DNA of 64,000 nt from Diaporthe sp. PMI_573 (Eukaryota > Ascomycota > Sordariomycetes > Diaporthales > Diaporthaceae). Made by a program: the position numbers and the translations under genes. Under the pieces are notes generated by a model. That model ran no database searches. It was given only the letters and a program-made list of their open reading frames with translations, and was not told the origin of the DNA. The DNA lies in the NCBI GenBank assembly GCA_021399435.1, contig JAJTUP010000080.1:1-64000 (forward strand), written 5' to 3'. Shown in pieces: positions 1 to 11,624 of this stretch; positions within the stretch are counted from its first letter, which is position 1; every line of letters begins with the position of its first letter.

Positions 1-52
1 ATGTTTTGAGTGTCGCTGTGTCCTGAAGACGTTGGTTAACTCTCCATTACAG

Positions 53-1193
53 GAAGTGGATCGATAACGAGAGTCTTTTGCTCTGGCCTACAGCCCTCGG
101 AGTAAGTATGAGCCAGGGCGCATGGACTTTGGGTGTGCGAACGAGCTGACCGAACATAGCTATTTACTATCGGAGTCTGTGGTATGCTCGGCACTGACGA
201 CCTGCTCGCATGCTTCGTCGCCGGAAATGCCCTCAACTGGAATGGACAATTCCTCGAGGAAACTGAAAAGCGCCACGACGAGGTCAACAGCTGTGTCGAC
301 GTCCTCCTGAACTTCGGTGGCTTCATGTATATCGGAGCCATTATGCCATGGGAGGCTTTCAACCAGCCAGATATCACTGGCATCACTATCGGTCGCCTCA
401 TAGGGCTCGGCATCCTCGTCTTCATCTTTCGACGCATACCTGCCATCTTCATCGTATACAAGTTCATGCCCAAGGTTGTCAAGGATTGGAAGGAGGCTTT
501 GTTTATGGGATACTTCGGCCCAATAGGTGAGAGACATCTCGTGCAGCCGCAATATTCATTGGAATCACTCGCTGACACGAAAGTCTGCGAAAAGGCATCG
601 GCGCCGTCTTCTACGTGGAGCACACTCGCCATTTGTTCCCGAAGCCTGGAGAGGCTCTCACGGTGGAAGAAGATAACTTGACTCGAGCTATGATACCTGT
701 GGTATACTGGCTCGTACTTTTCTCGATCATTTTCCATGGGCTCTCCATTCCTGCTCTTGACCTGTTCTACCGGTGGAAGGGCGTCCAACCCATCGTTGAG
801 GATAGTCCTACAGAAGTCCAAGTTTTGTCTAGCACCGAGGCCCTGCCAAACAATGCCTACAAAGACCCGAGCAAGCGAAACAGCGTTATGGTCATGAACC
901 GGTTCTCCCGCGGCTCTACCATCCAGTTCAACTTCGACGACAATGTCAAAAATCGCACGAATTCATGGGATTACATGCACAAGAAAGGTGAGCAGTCCCA
1001 TTTACTAATACGAGTAGCTCGGCCATTATAACTGACATGGGTGAAAGATGTTGATGACGTTGATCTTGTCAACGAAGTGCAGCCAGTGCCTGATCGCTAT
1101 CGGTCGAACGGACCAATGCGTGGTAATGACATCGAACTCGAGGATCGTAACGAGTTCCCTGGCAACAGGGAGAAACCGAAAGAGTGGGTGTGA
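53..1193 (+). CDS. Na+/H+ antiporter, fungal Nha1/Sod2 type (3' part only)
   Basis: Plasma-membrane alkali-cation/proton antiporter (CPA1 fungal branch) that exports Na+ or K+ in exchange for H+. Visible exons are 53-101, 160-526, 595-987 and 1048-1193 (TGA at 1191); all junctions close in frame. The first visible exon starts in mid-codon after an acceptor AG at 51-52, so the 5' part lies left of the window. The spliced protein contains the Nha1 hallmark LGTDDLLACFVAGNALNW, the segment GYFGPIGIGAVFYVEHTR formed across the 526/595 junction, and a final membrane segment (VVYWLVLFSIIFHGLSIPAL). The cytoplasmic tail is short and polar; yeast Nha1 has a much longer tail, so this resembles the short Sod2-like class. 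Family assignment is firm, cation preference is not readable. Confidence 0.88.
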
Positions 1194-1751
1194 GATCAGC
1201 TTGATGTGTACGACAGGCGAGGTTTGAAATTTTCAGTCGCTAGCAAATTACGAAATAAAGGTAGTCGACGTACTGTTTTGATGATTTTTACCTGTTCTTG
1301 TTCCAATATGCAAATCATGTACCTGCAAGCGCCAAAATAAAATCAGGAGAACGTGATGTTGATACACGAGACATCACCGACCGTCCACTCTTTAAAGCTT
1401 TTGCTCCTTGTCTTTAGATTCAGTCATATAATACGGGTTTCCGGGAAATATTCCTGGGAAGAAAAACCTTTCAGAGAAACAAGTCTACAGAAACACTTTT
1501 ATAGAAACAGCCAATTAATAATGTTTAGTGATTTAGGGAGGATAGAGCATCTTCGTGGACTGATATAGATTCTTTATAAGTATCTATCTAGATGAAGCGG
1601 TGATTATGGTGGAGCCTGGACTCAATTCAACAAGTTTCATTTACGAAACGTAGAGAACCCCCATCCCCCTCTCTTGTACGAGATATAGCTGCCCGAGCTG
1701 AAGGCTGATGAGTGAAGTCTAACTCCCACTATAATTCTTGTTCCCTTAGTC
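1194..1751. other. AT-rich intergenic stretch between antiporter and decarboxylase genes
   Basis: Convergent 3' flanks of the antiporter (+) and the decarboxylase-like gene (-). It is visibly AT-rich with poly-A/T tracts and holds only a short low-complexity ORF without recognisable features. I see no gene or repeat. Confidence 0.6.
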
Positions 1752-2923
1752 TCAAGCTTCAAGTGGCAAATTGAAGATTCTGATAGCGTTGCCTCTTTCT
1801 ACTGCCTCTTTCTCATCGGGCGTTAAGTTCACCCCTTTCCACCAGTCCTGGGCTTCCTTGATCGAATCATAGGGGTAGTCTTAAAACCTATCAGTCAACG
1901 GCCCGGTGTCATAGAAGGATTTGGAATATGTCGTCAATCTGAAGACTCACCAATTGAGAACATGCACCTCTCAATTCCTATCTGCTCAATGCAGAACTTC
2001 AGCCCGGAGGTTGAAAAGTCGCCCGATGTCGTGATCGAGACATTGTGCTTGAAGTAGTAGCTGTAGTCTTCCCTCGACGGCCTAGTGGCTTTCTTGACTG
2101 GTTTGTTGTACCAGTGGTCCGCCCTCCACAGGTTGAAAGGTATACTGCTGTCGTGTCAGATCAAATACGTGTGGTTTTCACAGTCTCAACCGCATCTGAC
2201 TCAGGCCTACCCTTCGCCGAGGTGTCCGGCTACGATCTGCACACCGGGAAACTTGTCAAAAATGCCGCTCGAGCAAAGGGCATATAGATGGAAGCTCAGG
2301 TCCAGGTGGAAAGAGACAGCGGCTCCAAGGAGGTGCTTCCTCGGGCCCCATTTCGCATGCGATCCCTCGAGCTCTTGAGATATGGGATACCGAGGGTGTA
2401 AGTAGATCGGAACGCCGAGGTTCTCGACTTCTTGCCAGAACAAATGGTACTCCGGTGCATCGTAGTACTTCTTGCCGGCACCGTCCTCGCCAAAGGTTTG
2501 AAAGTCATTCACCATGGCCCCAAACATCCCTAGGTCTTTCACCGCTCTTCTGAGCTCTGCCGCCGCCTCTGCAGGTGAATGCATTGAAAGAGAGGCAACT
2601 GCTCCAAACCTGCTAGAGTTTTTCCCAACCTCGCCGGCCAGCCAGTCATTGGCATTTTTGGCAAGGTTGGCAGCTTTGACAGGATCCTTCTCGCCTTGTG
2701 CGCCTGGGGAAGTCAGGGATAGGAGCATATACTCAACACCCTCGGCATCCATCTCAGCAAGACGCTGGTCGTGGATGTCCATGAGCTTTTGGGTCAGGGA
2801 ATGATGCTTGAGTTGAGAAGCATTTTGGCCGGGCGCAAACAGGGAGGCTGTTTCTGCCATCCACGAGATGCCCTCGGGATCGAGGACGGCCTCTTCTATG
2901 GCCACGGTCCCTTTTCGAGCCAT
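1752..2923 (-). CDS. 2,3-dihydroxybenzoate decarboxylase-like amidohydrolase
   Basis: Metal-dependent non-oxidative decarboxylase of the amidohydrolase-2 (ACMSD/gamma-resorcylate decarboxylase) family; relatives turn hydroxybenzoates such as 2,3-dihydroxybenzoate into the phenol plus CO2. Exons on the minus strand: 2923-2211, 2144-1951, 1879-1752, giving 344 aa, the usual family length. The second acceptor is the downstream CAG of a CAGCAG pair, which yields GHLGEGIPFNLWRADHW. Predicted metal/catalytic residues are present: Glu10 (VAIEE), His176 (YLHPRYP), His234 (GHLGEG) and Asp303 (FSIDYPYD). It is divergent from the aldehyde dehydrogenase at 3794, sharing about 870 bp. The context (ALDH, salicylate-hydroxylase-like enzyme) fits aromatic-acid breakdown. 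Exact substrate is inferred only; gamma-resorcylate or another hydroxybenzoate is equally possible. Confidence 0.88.
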
Positions 2924-3793
2924 TTTTGAACAGCACCGATTTTGTATCTCAATAGGTATCTGAGGAATATACGATGTCTTTCCTTCTGAGAGAAGTTTGG
3001 CGGGGGGAGGGGTGGAGACAGATGTGAGCGGGCGGGGCGAGTCGAATGCCCGAATGCCCTGTGTGGTTTGAGACCGTCTTTGATATGAGTAAGATGACGG
3101 TAGTCATCACGTAGTCCTGGAGTGACCACGGCGTTGCCCGGAATGATGAGTCGTCGGGAACCGCGGGGAATCATGTAATGTTAATACAACATGTCTCGGT
3201 GATTTGGTCCTCGGCAATGCGCTGGGAGCAAAAATTGCAAGCCGCGTGTTTTGTCAAAACATCACTCGCACGCTCCCAATGTGGCACTGATCCGTGGATG
3301 CAGAGACTCAGGAAGAATTATGCCCCGCGTCGTCGGACGATGAACACAAAGGCTGGGCACTCTCGGCGCAAGAACAAAAACATTTGCCGACCACCTCTTC
3401 GTCCGCCCAGGTCCTGATGTACCCAGGGTAGCTGTCCTGTAAAAAGATCCGTGCCGGCAAGCGGGCGAAACGGGATGGCATGCAACATCAACCCCGCTGT
3501 GGAGGTGCATTAGGTACCGACTTAGTGGATGCTTCAGTCGTGGAGGTGGTGCATCAGCGCAAGCAGGGGTGGGGACGTATTGTAACATTCATTGATGACA
3601 TGTGCGGCCACCAGAAACAAGCCCGGACAAACCCCGTGCTTCACCATCTTTCCTTTCCCCGCGTCACGTCAACGACACATTATCAGCAATTTTTATAGTC
3701 AATTTTCGTACTCGAACTCTACAGACATTTTTTCGAGATTCACGAGCTTCCTTCACTCGACCACAGAGAAAACTCCGTGCGACATCCGTAATC
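2924..3793. promoter_or_regulatory. Divergent promoter region: decarboxylase (-) / ALDH (+)
   Basis: 870 bp between two divergent start codons, so it must hold both promoters. Pyrimidine-rich tracts precede the ALDH start. No TATA box or regulator site can be assigned with confidence, although GC-rich CGG/CCG triplets that Zn2Cys6 regulators favour are frequent. Small ORFs here look like chance. Confidence 0.6.
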
Positions 3794-5390
3794 ATGGCCG
3801 CAAACGAGCACCAGACCGATAGCGCAAAACATATTCACCCTCGAATGCTTATCAACGGCGAGGTAGGTTTCGAAATCTAAGATCTTCATCTCAAAGATTT
3901 CACTAATGAAAGGCTGGGACCAGTTGGTCGAGGCATCAGACAAGAAGACGTTTACGCTGCACAATCCGGCAACTACCTCGAAGCTTGCAGACGGTAGGAA
4001 ACCAAGGGACAAGAACTCACAAACACATTACTAACAAGCGATAATAGTGCCCGAGGCGACTGAGGATGACGCCAATGCCGCTGTCGCAGCAGCAAAAGCG
4101 GCTTTCCCGTCATGGTCGGAAACGGCCCCCGCCAAGCGCGGAAGCTATATGCAGAAACTCGCGTCCCTGATCCGGAGCCATAATGAGGAGCTGGCAGCCC
4201 TCGAAGCCCAGTCCATGGGGAAGCCAGTGACGGGCTACTTCGACGCCTACGCTGCAGCCGGCAAGTTCGATCACTACGCAGCGTCCTGGTCGCAGATCAA
4301 AGGCGAGACCAGTCTAAATGCCCCGGGCAAAATCAGCATGACTTTCCGCCAGCCTTATGGAGTTGTGGCTGCAATCATTCCGTGGAACGTGCCCCTGCTC
4401 TTCTTCGCTTCCAAGGCGGCGCCTGCGCTGATAACGGGCAATACCGTAGTCGTCAAGACGAGCGAGAAGGCCCCACTCGCGGCTGCAAAGGTAGCCGAAC
4501 TCATCAAGGAGGCTGGCTTCCCCCCTGGCGTCTTCAACGTCATTTCTGGACATGGCAATCCATCTGGAGCGGTGCTCGCTTCCCACATGGACGTCCGCGC
4601 TCTTACCTTCACTGGCTCGGCTCGCACGGGTAGGCTCATCCAGGAGGCGGCCGCCAAGTCGAACCTCAAGAAGGTCATCCTGGAGCTGGGCGGCAAGTCT
4701 CCTGCACTAATCTTCGAAGATGCCGATTTGGAAAAGGCAGTCGCCGACACGAGCCACTCCATCCAGAGCAACAGCGGACAGGTCTGCATGGCCAACAGCC
4801 GTGTGTACGTACAGAAGAGCATTGCCCCCAAATTTGTTGAGGCGTTCCAGAAGAAATTCGCCCAGGTCAATGCTGGAGATCCAACCAAGAAGGAAACCAA
4901 TCACGGGCCACAGGCGGATGGGTTTCAGTACCACAATGTCTTGAAGTATATCGAGGAGGGCAAGACCGCCGGTGGGTCACTTGCTTTGGGCGGTAAAGGC
5001 AAGCTGGACAGCATGGGAGGGTACTTCATCGAGCCGACGGTTTTCCTGGACACCCCGGAGAACACTAGGTTTATGAAAGAAGAGATATTCGGGCCGGTGG
5101 TCAACATCAGCACCTTTGAGACCGAGGAGGAGGCCATTAAGGTCGCAAACAACACCGAGTTCGGCCTCTACGCTGCGGTGTTCACGAAGGACTTGGACCG
5201 CGCTATGCGAGTCGCAAAGGCGCTGGAAAGCGGGTACGTGGGAATCAACTGCACGAGTCCCAACATCGCCCCGGACATGCCGTTTGGCGGGTACAAGTCC
5301 AGTGGCCAAGGACGTGAGGGAGGGACGAACAGCTTGGACAACTTCTTGGAGGTGAAGACTATTCTGATCGACCTTGGTTCCCGGCTTTGA
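3794..5390 (+). CDS. Aldehyde dehydrogenase (ALDH superfamily)
   Basis: NAD(P)+-dependent oxidation of an aldehyde to its carboxylic acid. Exons 3794-3862, 3924-3993, 4048-5390 give 493 aa, a normal ALDH length. The first intron ends at the CAG of ACCAG (3921-3923), producing LINGELVEASDKKTF, which matches the family N-terminus; using the nearer AG at 3911-3912 breaks the frame. Seen motifs: PWNVP (Asn160 oxyanion residue), FTGSARTG cofactor loop, LELGGKSP with general base Glu259, NSGQVCMA with catalytic Cys293, and EEIFGPV. It is divergent from the decarboxylase and convergent with the FAD monooxygenase at 5623, with only 232 bp between stops. In this cluster an aromatic aldehyde such as salicylaldehyde or benzaldehyde is a reasonable substrate guess, not something the sequence proves. 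Confidence 0.93.
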
Positions 5391-5622
5391 TAGATTCGCA
5401 GATAACATAGTCCTCATACTTGCACCGCAGCTTGAAAGCCGTCGAGCAACAAAATCAAGTTTTCGTGTCTCTAAGCACTGAGAATAATGAGTGGATACAT
5501 ATAGTGTTGTTTCTGTCTCTATGGAGCACAAAAGCCTCCTCCAACGGGTTAGAGAACTATCTATCCGTCCATTTCAGATAATGAAATACATGTAGCATCT
5601 ATATCGACAGCAACGTCTAAAA

Positions 5623-7078
5623 CTAGGTCGTGGCCACAGCCTGGATAGTCTCAACATGTTCAACCGAAGTAGCGTTGTTCTCTCCCTTGTCCCCAGCGCC
5701 GGAGTGTCTTTTGAAGATCTCGTCGAAGACTGTCTCCGCGTGAGTCTCAGTGTCATGGAAATGAATCCAATCATCTCGAGGCATAGCGATGCTCTTGGGG
5801 TCTTCCCGGACCTTGTTCCAATCAGTCTTGTGCCACATATCCCTCGTCGTTTCGCCAGTCTTCTGTACCGCCTTGACACGGTCGTATCTGGGCATGTCGT
5901 CAGTAAAGAGTATTTCTGCCTCTGTGGAACAAGACGTACCTGATCTCCTCATGGGTCTTGAGCGCTGCCTGAACATTCTCCTTGCCAGCTCTCCGGAGAC
6001 ATATCGCAAGCGTAGTGCCATCTTCCATGGCCTGCGTAGCCCCTTGGGCACTGGTCGGAAGGAAAGGGTGGGCCGAGTCACCCAGGAGCAGAGTCCTGCG
6101 CTTGCTACTCACCCAGGTCGGCAGTGGGTCACGGTATACGAGCTTCCAATCAACGAGGCTGGGCGTCTTCTCCACGATAGCTTTGCAAATAGGATCCCAC
6201 CCTTCGAGGACCTTGTACACATCCTCTAGCTTGCCAGGGAACGACCACGACTCATCGATGTCGTGCTCATCCTTGTGAGTGAGCACCCAGCAGCAGTCAG
6301 AGCCGTTCTTGATGGTCGAGAAGAGGAAATGCACGTCTGGTCCAATCCAACCGTTGAAGGTGTCCCCATTCTCGCAGAATTCCTTGGTGCGGGGATCCTT
6401 GATCATGTCCGTGTTGGGAAACCTGCAATCAACTGGATCAGACTACTGGAGTGAAGCAAAGATTCCATGCTTCTATACATACCAGGCTCTCCAGACAGCA
6501 TAGCCGCTGCTCTTGGGCTTGTCCTCGTATCCGAGCACCAGCTCCCTGGCTTTCGACCGAACACCGTCTGCTCCAACCACCACGTCCGCAACGATCCGCT
6601 CACCACCCTTCAAAATGATCCCGGCCTCGTCGTCCGTCTCGAAATATTCAGTAACATTCTCGCCGAGACGGATGGGGATTCCGAGCTCATCCCTCGCGTA
6701 GTCGAAGATCACCCGGTGAAGCTCTCCCCGATGGCCGTTGAAGACGGGTGCCTCTTTATTTGGGCTGGGGGTCTTCTGGTGGAACATGACCTCTCCGGTG
6801 TCGTATTTGTGAATACGGAAGCCATACTCGCTCAGGTCAATGCTGAGCTCCCGCAAGCGGTCCGAGATCTCGCCGGGGTAGTTCCCCCAGCGGTAGAAAA
6901 TGCGGCCGGCATTAGACCCAAACGAGATGATATCGCCGAGGACTTTGAGCTCTGGAAAGGACTCGTAGACCTCGACATCATGACCGTGGCGGTGGCATTC
7001 TATGGCCGCAGTGAGGCCGCCGAAACCCGCGCCCACGACGACGACTTTGATGCCAGTTTTCGGCTTAGTGGTGGCCAT
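5623..7078 (-). CDS. FAD-dependent monooxygenase, salicylate hydroxylase-like
   Basis: Class A flavoprotein monooxygenase (FAD_binding_3) that would hydroxylate an aromatic acid using NAD(P)H and O2; the closest functional group is salicylate 1-monooxygenase. Exons 7078-6483, 6422-5940, 5887-5623 encode 447 aa. Motifs: VVVVGAGFGGL (FAD GxGxxG, near residue 15), VVVGADGVRSKAR (DG motif) and LLLGDSAHPFLPTSAQGA (GD motif). The start at 7078 (MATTKPK) sits just before the Rossmann fold; an in-frame ATG at 7096 adds six residues. The longer open frame to 7390 is probably leader. The gene is divergent from the MFS transporter at 8452 and convergent with the ALDH. A decarboxylase, an ALDH and this enzyme together fit conversion of an aromatic aldehyde or acid towards catechol; the true substrate is unknown. 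Confidence 0.88.
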
Positions 7079-8451
7079 GGCTGCTTGATATGGCATGCGA
7101 AACTTATTAGGTGTGTCTCCTCGTATGTAGTGTGATCGAAAGGCCGTCACCAGCGCTGCTCCCTGTGAGTGAGCCGTGTGCAGGCCAAGAGGTGCTGTTT
7201 GCGTCTGTTTTGAGTGGACGCTGCGGGGGAAATGTAAATTGCTACAGATACCTCTGAGATCAACGGAGGCAGTCCTGAAACGGCGGTACTCGAGCCTTAT
7301 CTCCACAGTGCCCGCCGGCTGGTCGGCAAAGCTCACGTCAAGAGCGCAACGAGAGGCGGACTTATGCACGCGCAGCTTCAGTGTTGCCATGAGACGGCCC
7401 CTCAGTTCCGGCAGCCCTGATTATCGACACCATGGCTGGTCAGCTGGCCATTACAGGGTGGTAGATATCCCGCGGGTCATCTAATGGATTAATTGCAACG
7501 ACCTGTCCAGGCCGTCCCTATGCGACTTTGATGGTTGTGACGCCTCCCCAGGCAAAGCATGCAGGGGCTTTCACCCGTGGCCCCGGTTCCCCCGTCTCGT
7601 CTCCCCGCACTGCTAGATCGCCTCTGTCACTTGTCCGTCAAACTTGATCCCGTTAGTGGATGGACACCTGGACGCCAACCATTTTATGTGGTCGGCCTGC
7701 AGAAGTGCCGGCCGTCAAAACATCAGTCAGCTCTGCCAAATCCAGCGCTACTCAGGGTGTCTAAACTCCCACCAGACCACGAGACCAGACTGTAACACTC
7801 TAGACTACTCTCAAAATTCCAACTCCCTGGACTATTCGGTCCTGAGTCTCCAAGGCGACCAACAGAGAGCATGCAAAGGGCGGGCGCAGAACAAGTCAGG
7901 GTCAGGGGCACCCCCTGTTCTCCCCGCGAAGCTACCCCGGATTACGGATGGGACTGAGTTAGGACTGATCAGGGAGAGGAGTTCTTACCCCGGACTGTTG
8001 CGTGGAGCAGTGGGGACTGGAGAACCACAGGAAGTCTGCAGGCCGGCAGTTATCCCATTTGGCCAGGTGGTTCGTCGGAACCAGATCAAGAATAGCCTGC
8101 AGCGTGACATCTCACGCAGCGCGGCTTCAGTGCGCCACTCGTTGCCCAGCAGCTGGGACGAGGCGGCAAAATGCACCGTGCCGTCAAATTCCCAGATTGG
8201 ATGAGTGATAGCAGATCTATCTGGCAGCCGGGAGGAGGGTAGTCACGTCGTATTCCTCTCCGTACCTGCGGCAGGCTCGAGCGCTCCCGGGCTGTAAATA
8301 TGAAGGCCTGACTCCTCTCTCAATGTTTCTCCAAAATTAACAGCATGCATGTGTTGTCTCTTGTTCATTGTCGGTTGTCTTTCCGATACTCGAGAGCCCC
8401 TTCCAAGTGTCCGCAAGTCGTCGGCGTCACTACGCCTCCGTCACATTCATC
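7079..8451. promoter_or_regulatory. Divergent promoter region: FAD monooxygenase (-) / MFS transporter (+)
   Basis: 1.37 kb between divergent start codons. A TATA-like TAAATAT stretch lies near 8294-8300, about 150 bp before the transporter ATG. No convincing gene is present; the open frames are short, and their composition is that of non-coding DNA. Confidence 0.55.
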
Positions 8452-10578
8452 ATGAAGACCAACCAGACTGTGGAATCCAAAGCAACAAACTCCAGCGATG
8501 GATCCCAGAGCCCTAACATAAATTCTCCGAAGCGAGCTTACACAATCAAGGACCATTGGAAATGCCTTGCAGCTTGTACTCTTGTGTCTATGTGCCCTTT
8601 CCAATATGGTATGCCTTTACAACGAGAACTCGGACTGTCCTGCTACCAAATGCCGATCGCTGACCTAGAGAACAAGGACTGGATTTCGGCCTCATAGGAG
8701 GACTGCAGGCCATGATCGGCTTCCTCAAGGCAAGTGAATTGGCAAAATCTTCCCACTCTCCGGCCACCTCGTCCGCCTCGCTCGCCGAGGGCTAGGTATG
8801 GTATGATATCCTCCTTCTGACCTCAATTAGATCTTCGGACATGAAGCACCAGAGACCCCACTGGGATGGAACCTCTCCACCGAGCGCCAACAGCTCATCT
8901 CGTCTCTGATGACCCTCGGCGCGTTTTTGAGCTCCTCAACAGCAGGGCCGGTTGCGTCATTCATGGGCCGCAAGCCGAGTATCTGGTCCGCCAGCCTCCT
9001 GTGCTGTATTGCGAATGTCATCATGATGGTAACGACCAACATCAACGCCATATACATCGGTCGTCTACTCCTTGGGTTGGCCAATGGCCTCTTTATGACA
9101 TTCTCGCAGCTGTATATCCAGGTAATCCTCTATAGCCCGTGCAGTGTCTCGATGGAAACCACCACTGACATTAACTCTGACCAGGAATCTGTCCCTGCAC
9201 GATACCGAGGTCTCATGATTTCATCCTTCCAAGTATGGACGTCAGTCGGATCTTTGATTGGCACCATAGTCGACAACTTCACAGCTAAGATCATGAGTCG
9301 AGAGTCGTACCTGATTCCACTGGGGCTGATATACATCATTCCCGTCATCATGTCTATCGGCCTCCTGCTGATTCCCGAATCGCCGAGGTGGCTGCTTGAG
9401 CATGGCCACAGGGACAAAGCCCTAAAGTCGCTGTTGTGGCACCGCCCATACGACGAGGCGGAGGCGGAGGAAGAGCTCAAGGACATGCAAGAGGCTCTGG
9501 ACGGAGAGACGCGAGACAAGAACAGCGCCGCTATCAAGGATATGTGGACACATCCAGTAGACCGCAGGAGAACGGTCTTGGCAGTCTGCGCCATCACGCT
9601 TCAGGGCGCTTCTGGTGCCATGTACATGATAGGTACGTACTGCTTGCCCTCTGGCACTCCCAGTCCTGGACTGAGGATGCAAAAGGTCGTCTCTAACGCT
9701 TCTCAGCATACGGCACCTACTTCTTCGAGATGGCCAACATCGGCAACAGCTTTGAGAACTCATGTATTCTGACGGCTGTCGGTGTTTTCGCTATCATACT
9801 CAACAGTGCAGTCATCACCCACATCGGCCGTCGACGAGTCTTTCTCACCGTCGGATTGTTCATCTGCGGGCTGTCCCAGCTTCTCACGGCTGTCATCTAC
9901 ACCGTCCGCCCGGGGACTCAGTCGACAGGCAAAGGAATAGTTGCGCTCGCCATCATATACATATTCGGCTACAACGTAAGTCTCGACGGCTTTCATGGCT
10001 GCATTTTGCTGACAAGCTGTAGGGAATGGTGGCCACGTACGCCTGGATTTCGGGCGGAGAGTTGCCGTCGCAGCGCCTTCGGTCGTACACATTCGGCCTC
10101 GCGACAGCCGTCGGTTTCTTTGCGGCGTGGCTCGCAACATTCACCGCGCCGTACTTCATCAACCCCGAGTCTCTGAACTGGGGACCCAAGTATGGCTACA
10201 TCTGGACGCCTTCTTGCTGGATAGCAGCGTAAGTGCTTCCTCATCAGGGCTAACGCGCTCGGCTGATATACTAACGCCGAAAAGGGCTTGGGTATTCTTT
10301 TTCCTTCCGGAAGTGAAGGATCGCTCGCTCGAGGAAATCGATGAGATGGTAGGCCCGACAACTTTCTTCTATCCCCAGATAATAGTAGGGCGCAACGACT
10401 AATCCGTCATTACTTATAGTTCGCAGCTCGTCTCCCCGCAAGGAAGTTCCGCCAGTACGTATCCGTGGGTCGAGCTGGTCGTGAGGCGGAAAAGAAGGAA
10501 GCAGAGGTCGTGCACGCGGAGGAAGTCGTTTGGGCAGATGGAAAGGCCGCTTCTGAAGCTGCCACGGCCATTGCTTAA
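8452..10578 (+). CDS. MFS sugar-type transporter (12 TM)
   Basis: Proton-coupled importer of the fungal sugar porter family (Sugar_tr) at the plasma membrane; members carry sugars, glycosides, quinate or aromatic acids. Eight exons: 8452-8608, 8677-8729, 8831-9121, 9185-9632, 9707-9975, 10023-10228, 10285-10348, 10420-10578; 548 aa. Family signatures: FGLIGGLQA after the first helix, FMGRKPS loop, YIGRLLLGLANG, ESVPARYRG, PESPRWLL, HIGRRRVF and LPEVKDRSLEEID. Intron 2 starts with GC (AAG|GCAAGT) instead of GT; a GT alternative puts the next exon out of frame. The tail is Ala/Glu-rich. Placed back-to-back with the salicylate-hydroxylase-like gene, it plausibly brings in the pathway substrate; sugar uptake cannot be excluded. 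Confidence 0.92.
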
Positions 10579-11624
10579 GAAATCCCCAAGGCCAACGTTC
10601 TCGTCATGTCGTACTCAATCTGAGTGTCCCTGGTGGTTGCAGGTGCCGGTCTATAGTATCGATTCAAGAATTTACTACCTTACCAAAGTGGATATTGGAA
10701 GCCTCGATAATGTGAATACCTCACCATGCGTAGCAATTTTGGCAGCGGATCCTTTCGCCATCTCTAGATGGCTCGTCTTCTCGCTCATACCTGGCGTTCC
10801 TCACACAGGTAAGCCCTGGATATCTTATACGAATAATTATGGATGCGCCAGAGTAACCCTCATGAGCGAACATGTAATTATGCAGAGCAAGCACTCATTG
10901 CGGTACCTATACTTGTGACGTTCATTAGATAATACGTTCTGCACCCTGATCGTTGGCATGCACTGGCAATCCCTTGAAATTCGTGACACTTATCCGTCCC
11001 AGATTTTCCCATTGCCGCTTGGAGCCCTGGGTCGCTGACGCCTGTCTCATCACCAACTAATTCCTGCTGCCAATTCACAAACTACCCCATGAGCTATTGC
11101 TATGGTTGCCACCCGAACATCAACAATGAATCATATTCTTGTTGTGCAATGTTAGGTCTCTACGGATTAATCTGTACCTAGCACTGGCACTTGAGACCTT
11201 TCTGGATTCACTTGCTGAAGGCCTTCTTGATACCACATTGAAAGGTCACAGAACTTTTCCACCAGCCGGGTGCTCAAAAACACAAATCTCTTCGATTTCC
11301 CGCAAGCTTTTTACTTTGTCCTGCCTATGATTTAGGATCGCAATCTGGCACGAGGGAGTTTTGCCGGAGAATAGATCGGAGCACGGGCCTGGGGATTCGG
11401 GGGGGCGGCGCCGAGTGGGGCCGGATGTCAATGCGACGTCCGTTTTTGGCCCCGACGGGCGTTTCGAGGGCAGCATTGAAACAGCTTGGCGCTTGGCGGG
11501 TCGTCGCCTCGTTGCAGACAAGCGGGTTTCACCAGAATCAAGCATCCTGATCAATCCGTCGACAAGACAATCCGATCTGCCTTCCTGCGATGCGTGGAGA
11601 ACGACTGTGTTAATTCATGTCGCA
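10579..11624. other. Intergenic, 1.05 kb
   Basis: 3' flank of the transporter and 5' flank of the membrane protein at 11625. Open frames are short and unrecognised; the frame extending upstream of 11625 probably represents leader rather than protein. Confidence 0.55.

Noticed and set aside
3867..3912. 46-nt intron with a GTTTCG donor in the ALDH gene
   Set aside because: A normal GTAGGT donor at 3863 with the acceptor at 3922-3923 closes the frame and gives the better family N-terminus.
7079..7390. N-terminal extension of the salicylate-hydroxylase-like protein
   Set aside because: Open frame upstream of the FAD fold lacks conservation pattern and low-complexity or targeting features; start at 7078 (or 7096) fits the family.
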